Made by a program: the position numbers and the translations under genes
Shown: one piece after another, positions 25,096 through 36,755 of the stretch
Numbering within the stretch: position 1 is the first letter of the stretch
How the letters are laid out: each line of letters begins with the position of its first letter
Notes under the pieces: generated by a model
The model's database searches: none
The model's input: the letters and a program-made list of their open reading frames with translations, nothing else
Told to the model about the DNA's origin: nothing
DNA from: Monilinia fructicola
Lineage: Eukaryota > Ascomycota > Leotiomycetes > Helotiales > Sclerotiniaceae
Reading direction: 5' to 3'
Length of the DNA stretch: 64,000 nucleotides
Assembly: GCA_008692225.1 (NCBI GenBank)
Contig: VICG01000015.1
Span: 947,001-1,011,000 of the forward strand

Positions 25096-27770
25096 TTGAT
25101 GTGCTGGTCAGGTAGGCAAGATGGTGTTGATGAACATGTACCTTGATCACGAAGATGATTACTGAGATTCCTGCCGACATCTTTGTTTCCATGCTGCGCT
25201 AAGTCTTAGTCGTGTTCTATGTATCTGTTTGGGGTCGCACCGGCAGAAAGCTGGAATGAAGATGCAGTGATATCGAGTGGATTCGTGGTTAGACTTTCCT
25301 GGAGAATATGTGGAAGTAATATGGGTTGTTGAGATTCAATGCTTGATGTCATTGTTTTGCATTTCATCGTTGCAATTGGCTATTGATGGGACGGAACGTG
25401 TTTCTGCGCCGATAAGTGTATCATTCCTTCAGTGGACATAGATGGTAACGTATCTGATAGTCACCATAGCCTACTTAGTGGCAGCATCGCTTCCATGAGT
25501 TGATTGAATTCTCATCGGCAGGTCTAGATCTTGAAGGAAATGAGAGATGAAGAGTGAGAAACGAACAGCGTGGGGGACAAAATGGCAAGGAAGGGAATGC
25601 AGATGGGAGGGGTCGCAGTGTGTCGTGCATTCGTTACCTGGAATGTCCATTGCCAAACAAGCCACCCGCACCGGAGTACCGTTTTCTTTTCTTTTTTAAG
25701 AACCCTTGCTAGTTTCGGTAGTAGATGATTATGGTTAGTCGAGCCTTGCTGCAAATAGCACATGCAAACATGTAAAGTATGCCAAATCAGGAGGTATATT
25801 GATTTTCATACAACCAGCCTCGAATACTATAAGAGTGGGAATAAATGTATGGTATGCTCTAGCTAGTGAATTCTATTGGGGTGGATACGTTGAATAGAAT
25901 GAACGGTTTCTTATGCTTCCGTCGTGCTTGATTGATCCACAATCCAAGTTTTACTCCTCCAAGAAACTGGCAATCAATACCTGAAGGCACAACTAGGGAG
26001 GGCACTAGAGTTGCGAGCTACTTTCGTCTTATTGTTCCGATAACTACCACCTCTTATTACAAACGCTGGAATTTTCATGTGTGATTGGGTATTAGAGCAG
26101 ACTACTTTATAACTTCGGGAGAGTTCTTGGGTTGAATCTCAACACCCAAAAAATGATATGCTTAGCAACTTCAAGTAGGATCTGAACAACTTAGAATGGT
26201 GATAACCTTATAGCAGTAATTGGACATGAACCGACGCGGCAGATGTCGGGTGTCAGAGAATGATGTTTGTCTGATGGCTCTTAGACCCTATTTGCAGACA
26301 TAAGGTTCGGCTCGGGAAAGAATGGATTGCGGCAAATTCAATAGTATCATCGGGCCAAAAGTGCTCAATTGAGCATTCATTGGCCTAGGCGACTGACTTG
26401 GCCCTTTAAGAAGGAAATGATTGGGCCGACCTAAGACAGCATATTTCAGAAACCACTGAACTTTCTTAGCTCTGATTCATTCACTCCAACATGAATGCCC
26501 TTGGGCGTGGGGGTGGCAATTGGTATAATACGTGTTGTTACTATGTACCTTGCTTGCCGTGGTGATATCAACGGTCAAGATTTAAGAGGCTCGTCTCCAT
26601 CCTCGAGCGATTCTAACAACTCGGCAATGTTATTTGTGGGTAAAGTTACACAACGAACCAAAATGCAAGGGCCAGCCATTCAAGATTGATATCCTATTGT
26701 GCCAAAATACTACGGTATGAGAACATAGCAATGCAATATCTAATAGCGATATTAATAAGAGGTCGGAGAACGCCTACCCACACTCAAGGACCTGCATGAG
26801 AAATGTAATGATACCATAAAATGCTGGGATTTAGAAAACAACCCGGACAATATAGAATCATGATTCATGAATCATCTTGACCATAATTTCTTGAGGTATG
26901 GAAGAAGCGACATGAAAATCGTCATCAATGTCAAATTTTGTCCCTTGGCTCATTCCCTAAAATCGCTCGAAAAAAGGGTGAACAAACCGAACCATGGCTG
27001 CTCAGTGGTATTGAGCTACTGTTCTAGCACAATGATATTCTAGGACAATGATACATCATCCTTCAAGCATGCATGCCCTTGCTTTGAGAGGGCAAGCGTT
27101 TCCCCGTGATATTGGCGACATAACAACTACTTTGAGTTCACTGGAACCCCTCAAATTTTTGATAGTCATACAAACAAGTAGGGTTAAAGCAGATCATGCC
27201 ATGGAAAATACCAACCTTGGCACGCGTTCTTATGCAAGCCACGCTCATAACCGTTGCCAAAGTGGATGGCTATTATGGTAATGGGTAGGGACTAGAAGAG
27301 GATGGTGGTGCGAATGATAAGTAATAAGGGAAGAATCGGCACGGTCTCTATTTTCTTTTGCTCTCCCATTCGGACGACTCTTGAATCAGAATGCTTGCGT
27401 CGCCTATCACCTGGTTCCTAGGAATTTCTGAGGTCCGTAACCGCAAATCGTGCAGCAAGTAGGAAGTAGGAAGTAGGAAGCAGGAAGCAGTAAGCAGCAA
27501 GCCCCTCGCCTCCCCCTCGCCTTCATGTATTTGATGTCTCCGCTTGTTATCTATTAGATATTCAATGTTGCTTCGCATATTCAATCATGCAACTAAAATT
27601 GCCCACCTACCTACCTACCTACCGCAACTCCATACTCTATCATTGATACCCTGGCTCTTTATCGGCAAAGGTTTGCGTGCGTGTATTGTTTTGATTCCAG
27701 ATTTGTGCTTAATTGCAGATGAATCAAGGTGTAGGAAGAGTTAAGGCTACGGCTTATTCACTTTGTAATG
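25096..27770. other. intergenic, nothing recognised
   Basis: 2.7 kb of ordinary base composition without convincing coding frames. A short GTAGGAA/GCAGGAA array lies at 27459-27500, and a CTAC array at about 27603-27622. Confidence 0.5.
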
Positions 27771-28432
27771 AAATCCTTAGTAAAATCCTAGTTTTTCTAT
27801 ATAAAGTAAAATATTTAATAACTTTTTCTTATAGTTAATAATCATTTATTAAAATTCTGATTATATTCATTTTTACTATATATAATATTTATTTGAAATT
27901 ACCCTTTTATAGTTATTATATATAATATATTCCTCTTTAAGAACTTTTTATAATATTTAATTTTATATATTTTAAACTATAGAAAATGAATTAATAAAAA
28001 AATCACCTCGCTTGTATTACTTAGTATTGTTTTAGGTCTATGCTAGGATAACATTAACTAAAAACGGAATTTATTTTAAACAATTATAATAAATCAACGA
28101 AATAATTAAAAATTATAAATAATACTCTATAGTATCATTAGATTAAAAAATAAACGTTTAGTGGATTCGAAGAATCTTAGTTCATCAATTTGTTGTGTCA
28201 TGTGATTATTATACCTGTACTATAGGAGGTTAAAAATGCAAAAACATGAACCTTAAATCCTTAGCGGCTCGTGTGATTGGTCATAAGTAAACAGCGAAAA
28301 TTTTAATTGGTCGAACATTAGTAAGCAGAAAACCTTAATTTTTAATGCCGACATTCCGTTTTGCTTCGGAGCTAAATTATTCCGGCCATTTGGTAGGCTA
28401 TTTCGAAAGGTAGTCGATCATTTCGCCCATTT

Positions 28433-28484
28433 CATTTCGGCCCATTCCATTTCGGCCCATTCCATTTCGGCCCATTCCATTTCG
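28433..28484 (+). repeat. 15-bp minisatellite CATTTCGGCCCATTC
   Basis: Three to four near-perfect units with CG-containing cores, inside otherwise AT-rich sequence. The flanks carry degenerate versions (catttcgcccatttc). Confidence 0.85.
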
Positions 28485-28525
28485 CCCATTTCATTCTAGC
28501 TATTTCATATAGGCCTTATTTATTA

Positions 28526-28873
28526 TAAATAATAAATAATAAATAATAAATGATAAATAATAAATAATAAGTAATAAATAATAAATAATAAATAATAAAT
28601 AATAAATAATAATAATAATAATAAATAATAATAATAAAAATAATAAATAATAAATAATAAATAATAAATAATAAATAATAATAATAAATAATAAATAATA
28701 AATAATAAATAATAAATAATAAATAATAAATAATAAATAATAAATAATAAATAATAAATAATAAATAATAAATAATAATAATAAATAATAAATAATAAAT
28801 AATAAATAATAAATAATAAATAATAAATAATAATAATAAATAATAAATAATAAATAAATAATAAATAATAAAC
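28526..28873. repeat. AATAAATAAT-type microsatellite
   Basis: About 350 bp made of aataaat/aat units. It gives a long, meaningless Ile/Tyr/Leu-only frame on the minus strand. Confidence 0.95.
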
Positions 28874-29011
28874 AAATTATAATTAATAAATATCAATAGT
28901 AAAGATTAATAATTATAAATTATAAGAAAAGTTTTAATATATTTTATATTTAATTAAAAAATATATTAAAGGATATATATAGAAGTTTTCACTCTTTATA
29001 TTAAATATAAA

Positions 29012-29322
29012 TAATAAATAGAATAAATAGAATAAATAGAATAAATAGAATAAATAGAATAAATAGAATAAATAGAATAAATAGAATAAATAGAATAAAT
29101 AGAATAAATAGATAATAGAATAAATAGAATAAATAGAATAAATAGAATAAATAGAATAAATAGAATAAATAGAATAAATAGAATAAATAGATAAATAGAA
29201 TAAATAGAAATAAATAGAATAAATAGAATAAATAAATAAATAGAATAAATAGAATAAATAGAATAAATAGAATAATAGAATAAATAGAATAAATAGAATA
29301 AATAGAATAAATAGAATAAATA
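29012..29322 (+). repeat. 9-bp minisatellite AATAAATAG
   Basis: About 310 bp of aataaatag units with a few length variants. Confidence 0.95.
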
Positions 29323-29420
29323 AATTTTATTTATAATATAAAGAGTATTTATTTTAAAATAAAGAAAGTAGAATATAAGAGTATATAATAATAGAGGATT
29401 AAAGAAATGATTTTTTACTT

Positions 29421-29431
29421 AATTATTATTA

Positions 29432-29473
<42 letters not shown>
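29421..29473. repeat. ATT trinucleotide array
   Basis: About 50 bp of (att)n, ending exactly at the left edge of the foldback element. Confidence 0.9.
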
Positions 29474-29474
<1 letters not shown>

Positions 29475-29475
<1 letters not shown>

Positions 29476-29628
29476 TAGCACTCGCGGAAAATAAATTTTC
29501 AGATTATGGATTCGTAGAATTTTATTAGCCTCGAACGAAGTGAGGATTGGGGGTTTGGGGCTAGCCCCCATTAAGTAATAAAATTCGAAGAATCCATAGT
29601 CTGAAAATTTATTTTCCGCGAGTGCTAG
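29475..29628. mobile_element. 154-bp MITE-like foldback element with 53-bp terminal inverted repeats
   Basis: The left arm (29475-29527, starting CTAGCACTCGCGGAAAATAA) and right arm (29576-29628) pair as inverted repeats with only 3 mismatches in 53 bp. The 48-bp centre contains a G-rich run and a small GGGGCTAGCCCC hairpin. A TA dinucleotide lies directly outside each end (29473-29474 and 29629-29630), as expected for the TA target duplication of Tc1/mariner-type insertion. No coding capacity, so it would depend on a transposase elsewhere. Near-identical arms imply recent insertion or little exposure to RIP. Confidence 0.75.
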
Positions 29629-31080
29629 TATATTTGAATATCTTAAAAATCGAAATTTAATAATATATATAAAAAATTTAAAAGATATCCTATTTTATAA
29701 ATTTTTTATCCCGGCATAGACCCAAAACAACACCAAGTATAATTAGGATATAAAAATCGAAAAATCGAGGTTTTCGGTGTGACATTGTAAGGGGTGTTAA
29801 CCGTGCTCTAAACTCCTATGTATATAGTACCCGGACATATGTAGTATGTATGTATGTATGTAGTATGTAGTATGTAGTATGTAGGTAGTATGTATATGAT
29901 ATGTATGTATATGATATGTATGTAATATGTCTAGATTCTATACAGTAGCATGTATGTAGGTAGGATGTATGCAGTACCTACTAGTATGGATAACGAGATA
30001 CAATTTTTGAACAAGATCTGGCGGGAAGATACAACAAGTTGTAAATATCATGTATGGTATCTAGTGATCTGATGATCTACAGAATAGTAAAGAGATAGTA
30101 GAACGATGGAGTAACCTGATTGAGGAAGCACACATTGGCGAGGTCTATGAAGATGCGATACAGACAGAGTAACTACAGTACCTACTGTCGTAATAATTGG
30201 TACTGAGGTCCATGTCCACGGTACTTTAAATACCTCCAGCTAGGTCCACGGAACGTCCACGGTACTGTGGTTACACGGGAAGGGAAGTATCACCGCCGGT
30301 TAACAATCGAAATCTGTAATTCCGGTACTTGTATTCACCCCCAGCGCGCCCTCAACACAACCGCCCTCTACATTCAATTCCATTCTTGATTTTTCTCTCC
30401 CTCTCCTTCTCGTCCTTCTCTCTCTCACCCATAACCTGGAATCAAGAACAAACTTGGGATTTGATTCCTATTTCCGTCCGCATCACGGTGATCAGTCAAT
30501 CCATTGATTGGCGTTACTAATTATAAGGCTTTTTCAACATTTCAACAATCTTCGCTGAAACTGCAGCCTGAGGATTGCATAAAAAGACGAGGATCACCAA
30601 CAACCAAAAATTGGGTCCAGTGCAACAGCAGCAGCAGCAGCAGCATCAGCATCAGCAGCAGTGCTATCGTACTCCACTCTCTACGTCTCTTACCTCTTTT
30701 ACCACTCATCGTTCAACTTATATCCAACATACCCTTTTGACTGACACTGCTTCCGAGTCAGTAGTTCTAATATCGCTCCAGCAATTCTCAAATCTTACTC
30801 GGCATTTTACTTCCTGCCTCTTGACGCACACCTCACTTGGCGAACAACGATCTCTGTCCAATTCCATACGACCGCAGCCATTTCTTCCTCCTGCATACAC
30901 GCGAAGAGTGCGGCGCATAATGTCCCAGTAGTATTGATATTATCGGGATAGAAATCATCGCCTGGCCGGTCATTTTGCGCCGAGGATTTGGGAACCTCTG
31001 CGGACTAGGGCTTAACGGAGTCTCTACCACCTAAGGATATACAGTACATTCAAGGCCTTGTCTCCATATTCAAAGAGGTC
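29629..31080. promoter_or_regulatory. intergenic plus long 5' leader of the Mga2-like gene
   Basis: 29842-29930 is a GTAT/GTATGTAG simple repeat. 30330-31080 is pyrimidine-rich and looks like a promoter/leader, with a CAG/CAT run at 30626-30661 and several small open frames ahead of the main start. The long leader would suit translational control, but this is inference. Confidence 0.5.
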
Positions 31081-34000
31081 ATGCAAGCAATATCAGAACC
31101 TGTATCTGGAAGCTCGCCGCCGTTCATTCTCAATTCAGATATGTCGGGAGCGGACTCTGATCCCGATTTCGAATTCCTCGACAATTCGCATATGCCATTT
31201 GAGGCAACCTATAGTCCAAACAATCTTTTCGAGGAATTTTCAAACGATTCACCCCCATACTACTCAGCATATGCAACACCGAGTGTTGCTGGCCACAAAA
31301 GTCCCGAGCAGCCTTCGTTCATTAGCACAGCCGTACTGCAGACGCCTTTGTCAGCCCCATCGACAGCATCGCCGGCTGGCTCGTCTCAGAGCTCCTCATC
31401 TGATTCGATGGAATACAACAGAAAGTCTAGTTCGGATTCGTCTCGGTCTGCTTTGAACTCTGGCACCGCAATTATGGGTGATGACATAGATATGGGAGAT
31501 TGGAAGGCCGACGATATGATCAAGGGGGAGAGCATGTCAAGTTTTGGTGACTACGCTGGGAACGGGACCATCAATCCGTCCGCAATGGTTAACAATTTTG
31601 GATTCAATGACAAGAGTATGGAAAATGATTTTGACTTCGACAGTGCGTCGAGTAGTCCAAGTCCTTTTGAGGTAGCCATGGATGTGGAATCACCGCAAAT
31701 GCCCACTATAAAGCACGACACCCCGAGAAAAGATATCGCCAATGCCCAGGAATAAATTCAGGAATCATAATAAATCGAACTCTGTGAGTCAATATTGTAG
31801 ACTTTTACGTTGCCAATATCAAGATGTACTAACATGTCTACCAATTACAGCAGCACTCAGTAGCACTCTCTACAAATGGATTTCATGTGGGCTCAAGGGA
31901 AGCTTCTCCCCTATCTGTAACGTCGATAAAGTCAAGCGTCGTCTCCTGCACATCATATGTTCACCAACCCCTCCTCTCCCAATTCTGGACTTGAATTTAT
32001 TACTGGTATAATACCAAACGGAGCTCATGGCCTTCCAACCTGGACGAATCCTAGGGATATACCTCACAACATAATGAGAACTCAAGCCCAGTTTCATCCC
32101 ATGCCATTTCAGAATACACCTCAATATAAGAGCCGTCAGAATCCGGCGCGTCATATACCAAGCCGATTTTGACAATACACCCAACCCCTTTAAAATCGCG
32201 AGTCGAGACTCAAATCCCCATAAAAATGACACTTTTTCCTGTTCCACAAGGTGTCACCAAGCTTCATTTGCCAACACAGACTATCTCAAAGCCCAAACTT
32301 CTCGTCAAACCTCCACCGGAACGCTCACCTGACACGTTGGAGCGCTTTACACAATGTTGGTTTGTTCTAGTGCAATGGAAAATCCCGGACATTTTACGAA
32401 AGGCTTTGGAAAGAGCAGCAGCTCCCGAAGTTTCTTCTAGTCAGTCCTCGGATAGTGGGTCTGATGAGGAGGATGATAGAAAACCATTTGAATGGAGGTG
32501 AGGTCCTGATATTGTAGTGGTTGCATTACGCGTGAGAGAAAAAGGGCTGCTAGAAAGAAGGTAAAGAAGGTCGAGGAAGAAGAATCATGGCATAAAGACG
32601 AAGCCAGGCGAGTCATCGTGTTTAACACTCACGAAGTTAAAGATTGGCAGTCACCCACAAGCCAGCCCCCCTCAGAAGCAACCGGTGACCGACCTGAACC
32701 CATAATACCCGAGGGTGCTATGCAAGTCGATGCTCCTATGCGAATTGCATGCTATTGCCGACACCAAAATGAAAAAATTTGGCTTTCGGGTAATATTTAC
32801 TATCAAGGATTACCAAGACCGCCTAGTTGCACAAGCAATCACCTCTTCAATCATGATTACAGATGATCACAAGACGCATAACCTGCTATCTATCTCAGGA
32901 CAGGTTCCTGGTGCTCCCGATGGACAAATGTTTTCGGGTTCGACTCCGTATTCGAATGAAAGAAACTTCGATATGGCCCCAGGTGCTGTTCCTGGCGTGC
33001 CTCCTTTCCATGTTTCGCCATCCGCCGCGGATCTTCAGAACCTACCACAAAAAGTTCATGCCGTACCAACAGCCAATTAATTATCCACCACCTAATCCAC
33101 CTCAGATAGTATCTACTGCAATAACCCCTCGACACCCATCACCACAAGCATCACCTTCAACTCCATCTGGCCCTCCGTTGTCTAAGAAACGCAAAGCCAG
33201 TTCTAGCAAGGTTCCCACTGGTCTAGCAATGACAAAGTTAGAGACAGGACAGCCAGGGACGACCATCGGACCTTCTGTTCCTGTTAGCGCCACCTCTACC
33301 ATAACATCGCCATTTACTCCAAATATACAAAACTTTCCACAAAATGAACAGCCATTTTGCCAACCTGCTCCTCCAATGCAACATATCCCAACGCATTTCA
33401 ACACAGGTCCTCCTACGCCCGAACAGCAATGATCAATTGTTTATCCCTAATGGCCACCGACCTCAATCAACAGAGAATATATGGTCATGCATCAACTCTA
33501 CTCTGCCCCCGCTTCTGCGCATCCTAGTCGTCCCCCAAGCCCGAATGGCATGCGCAACAACATCCAAATGTACCAGCAGCAGCAGCAGCAAGCTCATATG
33601 GCACAGGCTGTTGCTAATGGTATATATATGGCATGCCTCTGACTTTAAGTCCACAGCGCCCACCTGTAATTCATAAAACTGATACCAAACGAGGGACCGA
33701 AAGCTGGAGGAATAGAAGTTACTTGTCTGGGTAGTGGATTTTGTCAAGGACTGGAAGTTATGTTCGGTGATGCCAAGGCAACCACAACAACGTTCTGGGG
33801 TGAGACATCTTTAGTATGTCTTTTGCCCCCTTCTGCCATTGCGGGTACCGTGCCTGTCACGTTCATACATCAACATCAACAAAGACAGCCATATCCAACA
33901 CCACCAATTCCAAAACAAACTGCGTTCTTCAAATATGTTGATGATGATGAGCAACAAATCATCAGAACAGCACTAGCTGTATTGGGCCACAAGATGACTG

Positions 34001-35646
34001 GCAAAATGGAGGATGTACGCGACCTTGCAAGAAGAATCGTGGATGGCCCTTGGGGGCACCGTCAGGTCAATCTCCACCTAGTGGGGGTGGGTCCTCACAG
34101 CATGGAGGCGGATTTAATGCGGCAAGCTTTGGCGTCGACGTCGAAGCAACACTATTGAGATGTCTCGATCTTATTGATCTTGATGATAGTCCAACCAAAC
34201 CGCGTTTCAATCTGCGTAGAGCCTCTGGCCAAACAATGCTTCACCTCGCTTGTTCATTAGGGCTTCATCGCTTCGTTGCCGCTTTGTTAGCACGAAACGT
34301 GCATTGCGAACCACGCGATAAAGGTGGATTTACTCCTATGCATTTCGCTGCTCTTCATAACCACCCGCAGATCGTCCGACGCCTCATTCTTAGTGGTGCC
34401 GATCCGTTGATTAGAAGTCTTCAGGGATATGCTCCTGCTGATATGACATCTTCCGAGGAAGTTCATCGTGCCGTTCGCAGAGTAGAACATCATTCAAGAA
34501 GACGAAGTGGCTCTTCTTTGAAAAGTAGAACAAGCAGTGCTACATCGTTGCGATCGTTATGGCAAGCACCAAATGCAGAGATACCTAATGAAAGCGGTAT
34601 CAGTGATAGCGATGATGAAGATGACAACGAATACGAAGACGATGATGCTGATGTTGATACTGACGCTGCTTACTAATGGTACATTCCGGGTGCGGGACAG
34701 GCAATCTAGGGGATCGGCTACAAGGAAGGTTTTGAATGAGTCTGTTGAGACAACACAACCTCCTGTTTTGGAACTCCCCGAAGTCGAAGCAGACCAAGGC
34801 TTGGTCTCCCCAACAATGGCTATGACTGCATTCAGAGATCAGATGGTAGCACAGTTCACTGCTCACATGCAGCACCTTCAACAAAGCTTCCATAATGGTA
34901 TGCATCTTGGTTTTCCAAATCTGCCACAGATGCCTCAGATGCCACAAAATGCCTACACTTGCAAATCTACCAGGTTATCAAGCTTATCTACCAAGCCCAG
35001 TTGCCCGCCGTATCGCCAGCCGTCCTGAAAGTCCTAACCGACAAGATGGCGCCAAGGAACAAGGCAACAAATGGTGGGATCTTTTCTCTAACAATACCAC
35101 CGCTGCACCGCCTGCTTATGAAGACATTTTCCCGCAAAATGATGCGGATCTTAAACGAGCTTCCGCGGAACAAGCAATCGCAGATAGTATCGCGGATGAG
35201 AAATGTGCTCGGGTCTTTGACCAGACAGAAACAATATCTACGTCCGTAACTCGAGCAGGAAGTTTGGCGACTACCGCGCAAAGAAAACCAATGTCTATGG
35301 GTACTCTTAGAATTGGTGGGAAGGAAGTTGTCACGATGGAACAACAGAACCAGATCCAGTTATTGCGCCAGGAAAAGTTAAAGAGGGTTAGGAGTGACAG
35401 GAAGCTTTTCCTCATCTGGGTATGTTCTTACTTTTTGCTTTGCCCCTCCCCCTCCCCCTTTCCACCTTCCAGCTTCCATCCGAAAATTTCCAGACTGATG
35501 AAATTACCCAGATTCCCCTCCTCCTTGTCATGATGCTCGCTACGTTCCACACTCGCATCCCCGCCATTTGCTCCCGCGCCTCTTATGTTTTTACTTCCCT
35601 TGCAAATCGAAATCAAGATCAGGGGCGTGTGATGGAAGTTCAATAA
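31081..35646 (+). CDS. MGA2: Mga2/Spt23-type membrane-tethered transcription factor (frame broken by many small indels)
   Basis: Exons 31081-31783, 31851-35419 and 35512-35646; introns 67 bp (branch TACTAAC) and 92 bp. The reading shifts frame 16 times through 1-2 base indels; allowing for them gives about 1463 aa, a normal family size. In order: acidic Ser-rich activation region; a conserved segment with TIHPTPLKSRVETQIPIKM and VTKLHLPTQTISKPKLL (about 32170-32330); a KKRK basic patch and a low-complexity middle; the IPT/TIG domain (RPPVIHK through GGIEVTCLGSGFCQGLEVMF to GETSLVCLLPP, about 33650-33860); ankyrin repeats (GQTMLHLACSLG, GFTPMHFAALHNHPQIV, 34220-34440); and a single C-terminal membrane helix (IPLLLVMMLATFH). 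Such proteins sit in the ER until ubiquitin-dependent processing frees the soluble half, which activates OLE1 desaturase and hypoxia genes. No in-frame nonsense substitutions were noticed. Confidence 0.85.
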
Positions 35647-36755
35647 TTGATCTTCCACGTATCAAATTCGATCTTTCTCATTCACATTTCTCTTCTTTTT
35701 TTTACTCTTACGTTACGTTACCCTTCGTCATGGTTATACCAGGGCATGATCTATTCTACTTTTTTGCGTTTTAGCGTCTTATATACATGATGACTTGGTT
35801 TGATGGGATTCGATGGTGGTTCTGATGGTTGGTTGATTCCTGGGTTGGTGTCTAGCTATACAGGAAGGATGGAAAGGGAAAACACGGGGGATGGGATGGA
35901 GGTGGAATGGAAGGGAGGGATGAAAGATGGAAGTCTCAATTGCTGATTCAACAGAAATTTTGAAAAGCAACAAAGCAAGCATGCAATAAATCATACATAC
36001 CCTGCAATCGCGAATTACACATGGCAGCTCTTTCTTTTTATAAACATTATGAATTTGTTTTTCTGGGATAGTCTAGGTATTTAATGTACAGATGGATGGG
36101 GAGAGAGGGGGCCGATATCGAATCGCATCGAATCGGGTAGTTAGTTAAGTAGGCAGTCAAAAGAGATAGATAGTGGTGCCAATCAACCATAAATTGTACC
36201 ACAACAAACACCATCCTATCTGAAATAAAATGACCTAGAATCCGAATAAAGAAGAGACAAGAAAATTCTTTCTTGCGGGGAAGAGAAATTGCCAGGTATT
36301 CCATTCCATTCCTTCCCAACCATGCCTTCCCACACCCCCTTTCCTCAAATTGCTCGCCTGTGAAATGCATGTGCATCAAAGTGCCCCTAAAGACAAGAAA
36401 TGCTCGCTCGGATCGCTCGACCGCTTTGACTATGTATGCTATGCAAATTATACCGTCGCAAATCAGCAATAGAACGAACGCCATTCTCATGTCATATCAG
36501 TCATCAAGAAATGTGAAAAGAAAAATCAAAGAAAAAGAGCAAGGAATTAATTAGGTGTATTGCCGTTAAAAAAGCGTAAGGATCATCGTGATATTTCGTA
36601 GAATTAGTACAATATCCAATCATCATGTCTGTCGTAAACTCGTAAGACATTTGGTGAAGTCAAATGTTTAATTTGCTGGGGTTCTCTTTCCTAATAAGTT
36701 CTGTATGTAGTCGTATGTACTGTACGGTGATGTACGGTGGTTATGGCTTGGTGGA
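35647..36755. other. convergent 3' intergenic region
   Basis: 1.1 kb between two converging genes. A minus-strand open frame (36047-36490) has no recognisable features. Confidence 0.55.

Larger units (their letters stand above)
27770..29720. repeat. AT-rich, satellite-bearing block, RIP-like
   Basis: A second very AT-rich region, enclosing several tandem arrays and one foldback element listed separately. Islands of normal composition occur at 28190-28500. It resembles a nested, decayed transposon landing site. Confidence 0.65.

Noticed and set aside
28433..28484. Short regular repeats as a CRISPR array
   Set aside because: Units are contiguous without spacers, in a eukaryotic genome; it is a minisatellite.
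28516..28896. 126-codon minus-strand frame of Ile/Tyr/Leu
   Set aside because: It is the translation of an AATAAATAAT microsatellite.
31081..35646. Mga2-like gene as a true pseudogene
   Set aside because: Indels fall mainly in homopolymers and the residues between them remain family-like with no noticed nonsense changes; sequence error explains it better. Not proven.
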